A model generated the notes under the pieces. It did not search any database, was not told where the DNA came from, and saw only the letters and a program-made list of their open reading frames with translations. A stretch of 64,000 nucleotides of DNA, from assembly GCA_021777765.1 (NCBI GenBank), contig JAJYDF010000010.1, forward strand, positions 1-64,000. The letters run 5' to 3'. Position 1 is the first letter of the stretch, and every line of letters starts with the position of its first letter. Position numbers and translations under genes: made by a program. This DNA is from Pseudomonadota bacterium (GTDB lineage Bacteria > Pseudomonadota > Gammaproteobacteria > DASZBR01). Shown piece by piece: positions 1-7,846 of the stretch.

Positions 1-2
1 TT

Positions 3-27
3 ATCTTGAGGAGGCTCAAGATTTTTT
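3..27 (+). terminator. Rho-independent terminator at the window edge
   Basis: An 8-bp perfect stem (ATCTTGAG / CTCAAGAT) with a GAGG loop runs directly into six T residues on the plus strand. It would end a plus-strand gene lying to the left of the window, which cannot be seen. Confidence 0.6.
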
Positions 28-84
28 GGCTCAAAATTATATTGTGTATTTGGAATCCTGAATTTCCAGAATTGGCCTTTTGGT

Positions 85-114
85 CTGAATAATTCAAAAT
101 ATTGAATTATTCAG
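85..114. repeat. Perfect 12-bp inverted repeat
   Basis: CTGAATAATTCA and its exact complement flank a 6-base AAATAT spacer. No T-run follows on either strand, so it is not a classical terminator. It lies just downstream of the small minus-strand ankyrin fragment and could stabilise the 3' end of that message. Confidence 0.5.
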
Positions 115-120
115 GGACGA

Positions 121-258
121 CTACTTAGCTGCAATAAGCAGAGCTGTATTCCCCTCATGATCTCTGGTAAATAATGTAGTGCCATTCGAGAGACACCATT
201 TCATTTCATCAACATTTCCCTGTAAAGCCGCCCTAATAAATTTCTGATCAAATGGCAT
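121..258 (-). CDS. Orphan 45-aa ankyrin-repeat fragment
   Basis: A short open frame starts at ATG (258) and ends at TAG (121). Its product reads like one ankyrin unit: a helix with A-A-L-Q-G-N-V-D-E-M followed by G-N-T-A-L-L-I-A-A, the usual ankyrin beta-turn and helix signature. One repeat is too little for a stable ankyrin domain, so it is probably the remnant of a larger ankyrin gene or a very small member of that family. The reading is clear; whether it is expressed is unknown. The upstream neighbour on the same strand is the 391-aa unknown protein. Confidence 0.4.
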   Translation of the reverse strand: MPFDQKFIRAALQGNVDEMKWCLSNGTTLFTRDHEGNTALLIAAK

Positions 259-335
259 GAGTATAATCCTTTAAAGTTAAATTAACATAAGGTAAAATCT
301 CTTTTAAAATAATCTACCAAAACTTTTCTACAGCG

Positions 336-1511
336 CTATCGTGGCGCTAATTTCTGACTCGTGTAGAGTTCTTTACTTTGAACCGATAATAAAGTCAGTA
401 ATTCAGGCGCGATCTTTTTTGCAAAATCAAGATGTTTTTGGTTAGTTTCAACTTTGTTTTCTATTAGAAACTGCAACGCTTTTTTCGATTTAAAATACAA
501 ACAAATCATCACCGGGTCATTTAATATTATTTTTGTTAAAAAATCTTTCGTATAGGGCAGATATTTATCTGCAATTTCTTGTGCAATAGCACTGTAAATA
601 TCTGCGGGGCAACTGGCTGTCACTCTTTGTGACAAATTCACACCACGCATTGACAAAATACGCAAAATATCAACGCTATCATTATAAAGCGCTAAAAAAT
701 AATAATAAGATATGCTTTCGAGATATTTATCATTATTTAAACGTGATTTTTGATAATTCAAATAAGCATTGAATAAAAATGCACAATCACCGGCAATCAG
801 GAGGGACATAAAAATGACAAATGATGCATGTTGCGTTAAACCAGTAAATAAATAATTGATATGCGATACTATACCGTAGGCTACATCGAGATCATAATTT
901 ATTAATTGTGTCTCATCAGATTTAAAATAATAAGGATTTATGGTTTGTAGTTCATTTAAACACGCCGCTTTCTCTAATGGCTTTGTTTCAGCGCGATTCA
1001 TATCATACGCCGCCAAAGTAAACATAAATGTTTCTCTGTGAAAGAGAGAGAATATAATATCAAAAGCATCAATTTTCTCTGCTGATATTTTTTTATAGGC
1101 CTCAATCTTAGCGCGATAATGTCTTTCTAATTTTTTAAAAGATTCCATTTCTAAGAGAATACGCTGTGATTTATCAGCATGAGAGACCAGTTTAAATGAA
1201 GAGTAATCACCACGACTAGGGAAAAACAATTCACGAATAGCGCGTGATTCGCATATATTTTTAAAAAAATCTATGTGCATATCTTTGAACTTTAAACAAA
1301 CTAATCGTAATTTATTTAATTCATCAAAAAATTCCATCGGATTAGAACGATCGTACAATTTAATGAAAATAGCCACTAAGATCATCCAGGGCTGTTTAAC
1401 CAATAAATTGTTTGAATTATCACCGCGCTCCACGCTGAATGTTGTCATTTCCAGCTCAAATTCTGGCTTAGATTTTGTAGTTTTTTTGGGGCTGAAAAAG
1501 AAATTTCGCAT
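336..1511 (-). CDS. Uncharacterised 391-aa protein, ankyrin-like C-terminal half
   Basis: I do not recognise a family. The first 25 residues are basic and Ser/Lys-rich, with no signal peptide or clear membrane segment. The C-terminal half (from about residue 270) holds helix pairs such as N-D-S-V-D-I-L-R-I-L-S-M-R-G-V-N and S-K-K-A-L-Q-F-L-I-E-N-K-V-E-T-N. These resemble degenerate ankyrin helices without the canonical G-x-T-P-L-H turn. The ATG is preceded by a GAGAGG ribosome site at good spacing. It sits downstream of scpB on the same strand, separated by a repeat-bearing spacer. The length, lack of a known domain and ankyrin-like repeats fit a host-interaction protein, but that is inference. 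Confidence 0.55.
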   Translation of the reverse strand: MRNFFFSPKKTTKSKPEFELEMTTFSVERGDNSNNLLVKQPWMILVAIFIKLYDRSNPMEFFDELNKLRLVCLKFKDMHIDFFKNICESRAIRELFFPSRGDYSSFKLVSHADKSQRILLEMESFKKLERHYRAKIEAYKKISAEKIDAFDIIFSLFHRETFMFTLAAYDMNRAETKPLEKAACLNELQTINPYYFKSDETQLINYDLDVAYGIVSHINYLFTGLTQHASFVIFMSLLIAGDCAFLFNAYLNYQKSRLNNDKYLESISYYYFLALYNDSVDILRILSMRGVNLSQRVTASCPADIYSAIAQEIADKYLPYTKDFLTKIILNDPVMICLYFKSKKALQFLIENKVETNQKHLDFAKKIAPELLTLLSVQSKELYTSQKLAPR

Positions 1512-1696
1512 GGCTGGCCTCTCATTTTATAGATATATAATAATTTGATTTAATGTGATTTATTTCGCAAAAAATTCAGCAATGTTATTCCCGCAAGGGA
1601 AGATTAGTTAAGAAAATTGAAATATCCAGTGGGGAATCTATATCCAATGCTAATCAAAGTATGATTTAAAGATTATCATTGCACGTTATAAAACAA

Positions 1697-1757
1697 GCTA
1701 TAGATTCCCGCTTGATAGATAAGTATGTCCGCTACATTTTGTGCCGGCGGGAATGAC
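1697..1757. repeat. GTCATTCCCGC-type dispersed repeat, copy 1
   Basis: A unit of about 60 bp begins GCTATAGATTCCCGCTTG and ends CGGCGGGAATGAC. Its complement matches the units at 33152-33207 and 56053-56110 and, at the ends, 33261-33321. A related broken arm (TTCCCGCAAGGGA) lies at about 1588. It occupies the 256-base gap between scpB and the 391-aa gene. Confidence 0.6.
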
Positions 1758-1767
1758 AATAAAAATA

Positions 1768-2979
1768 TTAAGCAAATTCCTCAATAGTGAGCTCTTCAAT
1801 AACAATATCTTTTTCTACTTGTTCATATTCCATTTGTTCAATAATGATTGATTCATTAATTTCATTATTTTGTGACTGCTCATTGGACGATGACGCTGTT
1901 ATTTCTTTTTCTAATGATTCCTCGGTATTTTCCAATTCAAATTTCATTTCATTTTCAAGATCGGTATCTTGCGAATGCTCTTCTAATTCAGCATCCCCTT
2001 GATCATCTTCATCCTCAAGGTCAGTATCCTGCAAATACTCTTTTAATTCAGTTTGCTCTTGATCATCAATCTCATTATTTTCCAATTCAAATTCAGACTC
2101 ATCCTCAACATCAGTATCATGCAAATGCTCTTTGATTTCAGCTTGATCATGTTCAGCATCATTTTTCACCAACTCACTATTTCCTTTACCCTCTATTTGA
2201 TCAGCTAAAATATCTAAATTTTTAATCTCCGTTAAAGTCGGCAAATCAGCCAAACTTTTCATATTAAAATAATCAAGAAATTGTTTCGTTGTAGCATATA
2301 AACCAGGTTTACCTGGCACATCACGATGTCCTACTACACGAATCCATTCGCGATCTAATAATATTTTTATGATATGCGAACTCACCACAACACCACGAAT
2401 ATCTTCTATTTCAGCACGTGTAATTGGTTGACGATAAGCAATTAATGCCAAAGTTTCTAATAGAGCACGCGAATATCTGGGTGGTTTTTCTTCCCATAAT
2501 TTACCAAGACGCGCACCAAATTGTATTTTAATTTGAAAACGAAAGCCGCTGGCAACTTCCACAAGTTCAACGCCACGATTTTCACATTCTTGTGCAATTA
2601 CGGTTAATACATCACGAATTTCATTAGCAGCAGGACGCTCGAATTCATCAAATAAATGTCTTATTTGTTCTACAGTCAAAGGATGTTCATTTGCTAATAA
2701 TGCTGCTTCTACAAACATTTTTAATTGTTGCTTATTGATTTCGTCATTAACAATTACATCACCAGATGGTTGCAAAGAATTATTTTGATCTTCAATATCA
2801 TCAGTCATTGTTTGTTGAACTATATCATTACTATTATCATCATCAGATTGATGCAATTCATTATCTTGGTCTTCAACATTCTCAGACTTTTCTAGTTGCA
2901 CTATTTCATTGATATTTTCTTCAACAATTTCATCTTGAATAATTTCTTCACAAATATCTTCTATCATTTCTTCTGTCAT
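1768..2979 (-). CDS. scpB: Segregation and condensation protein B, with acidic extensions
   Basis: ScpB is the winged-helix partner that, with ScpA and SMC, forms the chromosome-condensing complex on the nucleoid. The recognisable ScpB core covers about residues 85-265. It includes the winged-helix stretch S-R-A-L-L-E-T-L-A-L-I-A-Y-R-Q-P-I-T-R and the G-L-Y-A-T-T segment near its end. At 403 aa it is about twice the usual length. The extra sequence is a Glu/Asp/Asn-rich N-terminal arm of about 85 residues and a C-terminal tail of about 135 residues with three imperfect units built around D-T-D-x-E-x-E. The start overlaps the end of scpA by 4 bases, as expected for translational coupling. The core assignment is firm; the role of the acidic tails is unknown. 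Confidence 0.9.
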   Translation of the reverse strand: MTEEMIEDICEEIIQDEIVEENINEIVQLEKSENVEDQDNELHQSDDDNSNDIVQQTMTDDIEDQNNSLQPSGDVIVNDEINKQQLKMFVEAALLANEHPLTVEQIRHLFDEFERPAANEIRDVLTVIAQECENRGVELVEVASGFRFQIKIQFGARLGKLWEEKPPRYSRALLETLALIAYRQPITRAEIEDIRGVVVSSHIIKILLDREWIRVVGHRDVPGKPGLYATTKQFLDYFNMKSLADLPTLTEIKNLDILADQIEGKGNSELVKNDAEHDQAEIKEHLHDTDVEDESEFELENNEIDDQEQTELKEYLQDTDLEDEDDQGDAELEEHSQDTDLENEMKFELENTEESLEKEITASSSNEQSQNNEINESIIIEQMEYEQVEKDIVIEELTIEEFA

Positions 2980-3791
2980 GCGCTTCTCGCTTTTAAATGA
3001 ATGGGGCTAAAAGGTTCCTGTTGTACAATTTCAATGAGTGATTGTTTCAGTAATTCCAAAATAGCAATAAATGTCACCACCACACCTAATTTACCTTCGT
3101 GTAATGAAAATAATGCAGTAAATTCCACATAACTATCAGTACGCATTTTACTTAATACTTCACTCATGCGTTCACGTACTGATAAAGGTTCATTTTTAAT
3201 TTCATGTTTTGCCATATGCGATGCGCGGCTTAAAACATCACTTAATGCATGTAATAATTCGCGCATTTCAACAATAGGTAATGGTTTTACAGGGGATTCA
3301 GTTTGTACATCACTGCGTGCAAGAAAAATATCTATACCAACTTGCGGTAATTTACTTAAATTTTCTGCAGCTAATTTAATTTGTTCATATTCTTGCAATC
3401 GTCTGACTAATTCTGCACGTGGATCTTCTTCTTCAGCATTTTCATCGATCGGACGTGGTAATAATAAACGCGATTTAATTTCCGCTAGCATAGCTGCCAT
3501 CACTAAATATTCTGCGGCTAACTCTAATTGAAATGTTTTCATTAATTCAACATAGCCAATATATTGCCGGGTGATTTCGGAAATAGGAATATCGAGGATA
3601 TTTAAATTTTGACGTTTAATTAAATATAACAATAAATCTAATGGGCCTTGGAAGGTTTCTAGAAATACCTCTAACGCATCGGGTGGTATGTATAAATCTT
3701 GTGGTAATAATGTGTAGGGTTGGCCTTGCACGATGGCGATGGGGGTTGCCTCAGTTACATTATCAATTGTTGATTCTGTTGTTTCTGTCAC
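2976..3791 (-). CDS. scpA: Segregation and condensation protein A
   Basis: ScpA is the kleisin subunit that bridges the SMC heads and binds ScpB. The N-terminal signature is plain: F-x-G-P-L-D-L-L-L-Y-L-I-K-R-Q-N-L-N-I-L-D-I-P-I (about residues 48-71), followed by the helical E-Y-L-V-M-A-A-M-L-A-E-I-K-S-R-L-L-L-P segment. The C-terminal winged helix (F-T-A-L-F ... V-V-T-F-I-A-I-L-E-L-L-K) is also present. The 271-aa length is normal for proteobacterial ScpA. It lies between trpS (23 bases upstream) and scpB (4-base overlap) in a minus-strand operon, an order shared by many gammaproteobacteria. Confidence 0.93.
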   Translation of the reverse strand: MTETTESTIDNVTEATPIAIVQGQPYTLLPQDLYIPPDALEVFLETFQGPLDLLLYLIKRQNLNILDIPISEITRQYIGYVELMKTFQLELAAEYLVMAAMLAEIKSRLLLPRPIDENAEEEDPRAELVRRLQEYEQIKLAAENLSKLPQVGIDIFLARSDVQTESPVKPLPIVEMRELLHALSDVLSRASHMAKHEIKNEPLSVRERMSEVLSKMRTDSYVEFTALFSLHEGKLGVVVTFIAILELLKQSLIEIVQQEPFSPIHLKARSA

Positions 3792-3813
3792 GAATAAATA
3801 CCTTTATAAAAAT

Positions 3814-5049
3814 TTAATAATTCAATCCCATCACATCTCTAACTTCTTCCAACGTTTCCTTCGCTACTTCTCGCGCTGATTCAGCACCCTCAGCAGCAAT
3901 ATGTCTCACTAACTCAGGATTTTCTTCAAATTCTTTCGCGCGCTCATGAAATTCATTGACCTCTTTTAAAACATTATCAATCAAGGGTTGTTTACATTCC
4001 AAACAACCAATTCCGGCACTACGACAACCCTTTTGTACCCATTCTTTAACATCTTCGGTCGCGTAAACTTTATGCAATCCCCATACAGGACATTTCTCCG
4101 GCTCACCTGGATCACTACGGCGTACACGTGCCGGATCGGTCGGCATTGTTTTAATTTTTTGCGTGATCACTTGCGGATCTTCGCGTAAACCGATCGTATT
4201 ATGATAAGACTTAGACATTTTTTGTCCATCTAATCCCGGTAATTTTGATACTGGCGTCAATAAAGCTTCTGGCTCAGGTAATATTATTTTTGTCGTACCC
4301 ACTAAATAACCGCGCAATCTTTCTCTATCACCTAAAGTAATATTTTGCTGACCATCTAATAATGCTTCAGCCGTTTCTAACGCATGCTCCTCGCCTTGTT
4401 CCTGATAACGTTTACGCAGATCATGATACAATTTCGCTTGTTTTTTACTCATTTTTGCTAACGCTGCTTCGGCTTTTTCTGCAAATCCTGCTTCTTGCCC
4501 ATAAAGATGATTAAATCGCCGTGCAATTTCACGCGAAATTTCAATATGCGAAATTTGATCTTCACCAACAGGCACTAATCCTGCTTTATAAATTAATACA
4601 TCCGCGGCTTGCAAAACGGGATATCCCAAAAATCCATAAGTGGCTAAATCTTTTTCTTTTAATTTATCAATTTGATCTTTATAAGTTGGTACACGTTCTA
4701 ACCAACCTAAAGGTGTAATCATTGATAATAACAAATGCAATTCAGCATGTTCTGGCACATGCGATTGAATAAATACTTTTGCTGCCCTGGGATTAATACC
4801 CACCGCTAACCAATCAATTAACATTTCCCACACATTTTTAGAAATTATTGTTGGATCATCATAATTCGTAGTTAATCCATGCCAATCTGCTGCAAAAAAG
4901 AAACATTCATATTCATATTGTAATTTCAACCAATTTTTCAGGACGCCGTGATAATGGCCTAAATGTAGGCGACCGCTGACGCGCATTCCTGATAGGACTC
5001 GTTGTTGTAATAGTGTGGATGAACTCACTGTTGCTCCTTTTTTTAACAT
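3814..5049 (-). CDS. trpS: Tryptophan-tRNA ligase
   Basis: This class Ic synthetase charges tRNA-Trp with tryptophan using ATP in the cytoplasm. The HIGH-type motif appears as H-L-G-H in G-R-L-H-L-G-H-Y-H-G (about residues 26-35). The KMSKS loop is intact in G-Q-K-M-S-K-S-Y-H-N (about 275-284). A-A-D-W-H-G-L-T and V-P-V-G-E-D-Q are further family motifs. At 411 aa it is longer than the roughly 330-aa form. The extra length is a charged, helical insertion at about residues 190-250, as in the longer TrpRS subgroup. It is likely cotranscribed with scpA and scpB downstream. Confidence 0.95.
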   Translation of the reverse strand: MLKKGATVSSSTLLQQRVLSGMRVSGRLHLGHYHGVLKNWLKLQYEYECFFFAADWHGLTTNYDDPTIISKNVWEMLIDWLAVGINPRAAKVFIQSHVPEHAELHLLLSMITPLGWLERVPTYKDQIDKLKEKDLATYGFLGYPVLQAADVLIYKAGLVPVGEDQISHIEISREIARRFNHLYGQEAGFAEKAEAALAKMSKKQAKLYHDLRKRYQEQGEEHALETAEALLDGQQNITLGDRERLRGYLVGTTKIILPEPEALLTPVSKLPGLDGQKMSKSYHNTIGLREDPQVITQKIKTMPTDPARVRRSDPGEPEKCPVWGLHKVYATEDVKEWVQKGCRSAGIGCLECKQPLIDNVLKEVNEFHERAKEFEENPELVRHIAAEGAESAREVAKETLEEVRDVMGLNY

Positions 5050-5075
5050 TTAAAAATATATTCAATAGATCATTC

Positions 5076-6488
5076 TTAATTACACGCACCTATTGCTTTA
5101 TCACCATTTAAAAATTGTTTTAATTGCGCAATTTGTTTATTTCTCAGCACCAAATCCTCACCCGATCTTAATAATATTTGTTGTTGTTCCGGTGTAATAG
5201 AAAATGTCGTGCCAACATTTCGTGCTTGTGGATATTGTGCTAAATCCAAATAAATCACTAATACATTATTAGTCCCACGACGACACAACATATCCTTCGT
5301 TAAATCATTAACATTTTCTTTAATATTTTGTCTCGCTGCATCGGCACTCATTGTTAAAATTCGCCAAAAAATAGTCGCATTAGTGGGCGGTATTAATTCT
5401 TTAGAAAATGGTTCTATTGCTGCTTTATACGCATCGATCACAATTAAAATTTTAATTTTACTTTTATCCTGCGATAAAAGATGCAGCGCTGTATAAATCC
5501 CTAAATTATCGGCTAATCCACCATCCATTAAATGTAAATAACAAGGATTCGAATCACAACCACTACTGCCTAACGTTAACGGTGGCACAGCAAAGGGATA
5601 ACTTGCACTGGCAGCCATGCCAATCGCAACTGGCACATCATAGCCATTGTTATTTATCACACGCGTTGCTAAGTGATAGGGATAAGTCTTCACGTTATAT
5701 TTTTCTAATACATCTGGTGTAAAGGGGAATAATGCTGCATTTTGATAAATCGTGGCGTTGGTAACCCAATACGGTAATTTAACGGCTGCAGGAGATTCAT
5801 TACGTGGTACAAATATATCACCCAACAATAAGGTATCACCATTATTTTTTTTAAGAATGCTGTCAGTAATGCTGTCTTCAATTGTTTGCGCAGCATTGGG
5901 TGATGAAAAAATATCTTTTGAATAGTCTTTGTCCAACGGATTAACCGCTGGCAATGCTTTTATGGTATTTGTAAACGAAAATTCGGGATTAAAAGGACTG
6001 TTACCGTACTCTTGTAAATAATTATATAGACTTGCCATATAATAACCGACGCCTAATCCACCGCCTGAAACAGTCGAAAAATAGTCCACTTCTTCTAGCA
6101 AATTACCCTTTAAATGGGGGTTCGTAATTTGCTCCAAACCCATTAAAACCCCAGCCGTTAGATTTGCGGCACGGTAGCCCCCACCTGATGCAGCCACTGC
6201 GATGGCAATATCTGGACGTTGTCTTGGCCTGCCGCTGGTTGATTGTACAGATTGATATTGAGACAAATCGACTTGGGGTGGATTGTTGACTAAATCGGGA
6301 TTAATCGCACCAGCTACGGGATAACTGGCACCTGTTGCTGCGGAGTCTATGTCCTGTGCTATCGTGTTAGCTGCTTTTTCTTTGATGGGTTGTGCGATGG
6401 CGGCACAGCCTGTTAGAGAGATTATTATGCTGTAGAACAACGCGTATTTAATATTTTTTCTTATTAAATGTGAGTTGATTAATTTCAT
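5076..6488 (-). CDS. Patatin-like phospholipase, predicted lipoprotein
   Basis: This is a predicted lipid acyl hydrolase of the patatin/cPLA2 fold anchored in the cell envelope. The N-terminus has a basic start, a hydrophobic core and an L-T-G-C lipobox with Cys at residue 28. The catalytic pieces are in order: a glycine-rich oxyanion loop (A-S-G-G-G-Y-R-A), a nucleophile elbow S-T-V-S-G-G-G-L-G and the D-G-G motif in L-M-D-G-G-L-A-D-N-L-G. The Ser-Asp dyad therefore looks intact. It lies between yciO and trpS, interrupting a cluster that is often contiguous in relatives. Patatin-like enzymes are known virulence factors in Legionella, but those are secreted; this one carries a lipobox, so its site of action is uncertain. 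Confidence 0.75.
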   Translation of the reverse strand: MKLINSHLIRKNIKYALFYSIIISLTGCAAIAQPIKEKAANTIAQDIDSAATGASYPVAGAINPDLVNNPPQVDLSQYQSVQSTSGRPRQRPDIAIAVAASGGGYRAANLTAGVLMGLEQITNPHLKGNLLEEVDYFSTVSGGGLGVGYYMASLYNYLQEYGNSPFNPEFSFTNTIKALPAVNPLDKDYSKDIFSSPNAAQTIEDSITDSILKKNNGDTLLLGDIFVPRNESPAAVKLPYWVTNATIYQNAALFPFTPDVLEKYNVKTYPYHLATRVINNNGYDVPVAIGMAASASYPFAVPPLTLGSSGCDSNPCYLHLMDGGLADNLGIYTALHLLSQDKSKIKILIVIDAYKAAIEPFSKELIPPTNATIFWRILTMSADAARQNIKENVNDLTKDMLCRRGTNNVLVIYLDLAQYPQARNVGTTFSITPEQQQILLRSGEDLVLRNKQIAQLKQFLNGDKAIGACN

Positions 6489-6521
6489 ATTCAGTAACAG
6501 TTCAAAAAGGGAGAAACAATA

Positions 6522-7142
6522 CTAGGTAAATGGTGCGGGATCACCCTTACCATATCGTAAAACAACCGGTTTAGATCCCGTTAAATCAACAATCGTCGTT
6601 GGCTCAAGCCCACAGTGCCCACCTGCCAAAATTAAATCCACACGCTCGCCTAACACCTCAGCAATAGCTTCTGGCTCTAATAACGCCGTATCAGTACCTG
6701 GCACCGTCAAAGTCGTACTCATTAAAGGCTCATCAAGCATATCTAACAATGCTAAGGCGATAACATTATTGGGTATGCGTATCCCTATAGTCTTTCGCTT
6801 CGGATGCTGTAAACGCCGTGGAACTTCTTTAGTTGCGGGTAAAATAAATGTATAAGAACCGGGCGTATAAGCTCGGAGAATGCGATAAACACTATCACTC
6901 ACCAAGGCATAAGTTGATAATTCAGACAAATCACGGCACACCAATGTGAAATTATGTTTTGCTTCTAATTGACGCAGTACTCGTATTTTATCTAATGCAC
7001 TTTTATCACCAATTTGGCAGCCCAAAGCATATCCTGAATCAGTGGGATAAACGATAATGCCACCGCGTCTAATCGTGGAAACAGCTTGTCGCAACAAATG
7101 GGAATGGGGGTTTTCTTGGTGTATGTAAAGCAACTGGGCCAT
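6522..7142 (-). CDS. YciO/Sua5-family protein (threonylcarbamoyl-AMP synthase-like)
   Basis: The protein belongs to the YrdC/Sua5/YciO superfamily, which binds double-stranded RNA and ATP. True TsaC/Sua5 members make threonylcarbamoyl-AMP for tRNA t6A; the YciO branch has weak or no such activity. The motif G-G-I-I-V-Y-P-T-D-S-G-Y-A-L-G-C near the N-terminus and K-R-K-T-I-G-I-R-I-P-N in the middle match the family. The 206-aa length and D-S-G-Y (rather than D-T-V-Y) favour YciO. Its position near trpS and yciB also matches yciO in other gammaproteobacteria. Confidence 0.85.
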   Translation of the reverse strand: MAQLLYIHQENPHSHLLRQAVSTIRRGGIIVYPTDSGYALGCQIGDKSALDKIRVLRQLEAKHNFTLVCRDLSELSTYALVSDSVYRILRAYTPGSYTFILPATKEVPRRLQHPKRKTIGIRIPNNVIALALLDMLDEPLMSTTLTVPGTDTALLEPEAIAEVLGERVDLILAGGHCGLEPTTIVDLTGSKPVVLRYGKGDPAPFT

Positions 7143-7300
7143 AAAATGAATCCATCTATCCTCAAATTTCCATCAAAACGAATAATATAACAAAATTTTT
7201 GCGTAATGGCTTGCGATTTTAATTGGTCGCCGTGTGTTCTTTTTAACTGCTATTATTATGATATAATGTTGATTTTATTATGCCTCCTGAGAACCATTAC

Positions 7301-7834
7301 ATGAAACTGCTTGTCGATTTTCTTCCAATAATACTTTTTTTTATTGCTTTCAAGCTATATGGAATTTATGTTGCAACGTCCGTTGCAATCGCGACATGTA
7401 TTGCGCAAATCATTTGGCATTGGGTTAAATATCATAAAATCGATATTCAACAGATCATTACCGTCTGTATTGTTACTGTTTTAGGTGGCGCAACATTAGC
7501 ATTACATAATGAAATATTTATTAAATGGAAACCCACTGCAATTTATTGGATTTTTGCTGCGGTTTGCTTAGGCAGTCATCTCACCAAACAAACTATCATG
7601 CAACGTATTATGCAGAAAAATATTACACTACCTAATACCGCTTGGAAAAAATTAAATTTCAGCTGGGTGATATTTCTTTTTTTAATTGGATTAGCGAATA
7701 TATATGTTGTTTATCATTTTGATACAAACACATGGGTCAATTTTAAATTATTTGGAGTATTAGGGTTAACTGTGGTGTTTGTTATTTTACAAGCGATTTA
7801 TTTATCGAAATATATAAACCCAGAAACAAAATAG
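7301..7834 (+). CDS. yciB: Septation protein A / inner membrane protein YciB
   Basis: YciB (IspZ) is a small inner-membrane protein linked to envelope maintenance and intracellular septation. The product M-K-L-L-V-D-F-L-P-I-I-L-F-F is the family N-terminus. Five hydrophobic segments follow, and W-K-P-T-A-I-Y-W is a further typical stretch. I chose the ATG at 7301 because it gives 177 aa, the normal length, and fits the family start; an upstream ATG at 7280 would add seven atypical residues. A TATAAT hexamer lies at 7262-7267. The gene is divergent from yciO and converges with the 778-aa gene, whose stop lies only 13 bases away. Confidence 0.9.
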   Translation: MKLLVDFLPIILFFIAFKLYGIYVATSVAIATCIAQIIWHWVKYHKIDIQQIITVCIVTVLGGATLALHNEIFIKWKPTAIYWIFAAVCLGSHLTKQTIMQRIMQKNITLPNTAWKKLNFSWVIFLFLIGLANIYVVYHFDTNTWVNFKLFGVLGLTVVFVILQAIYLSKYINPETK

Positions 7835-7846
7835 CGCTTTTCTTTG

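Noticed and set aside
3814..5049. Insertion in TrpRS as a foreign domain
   Set aside because: The longer TrpRS subgroup normally has extra helical sequence here, and HIGH and KMSKS motifs are intact. Ordinary variation.
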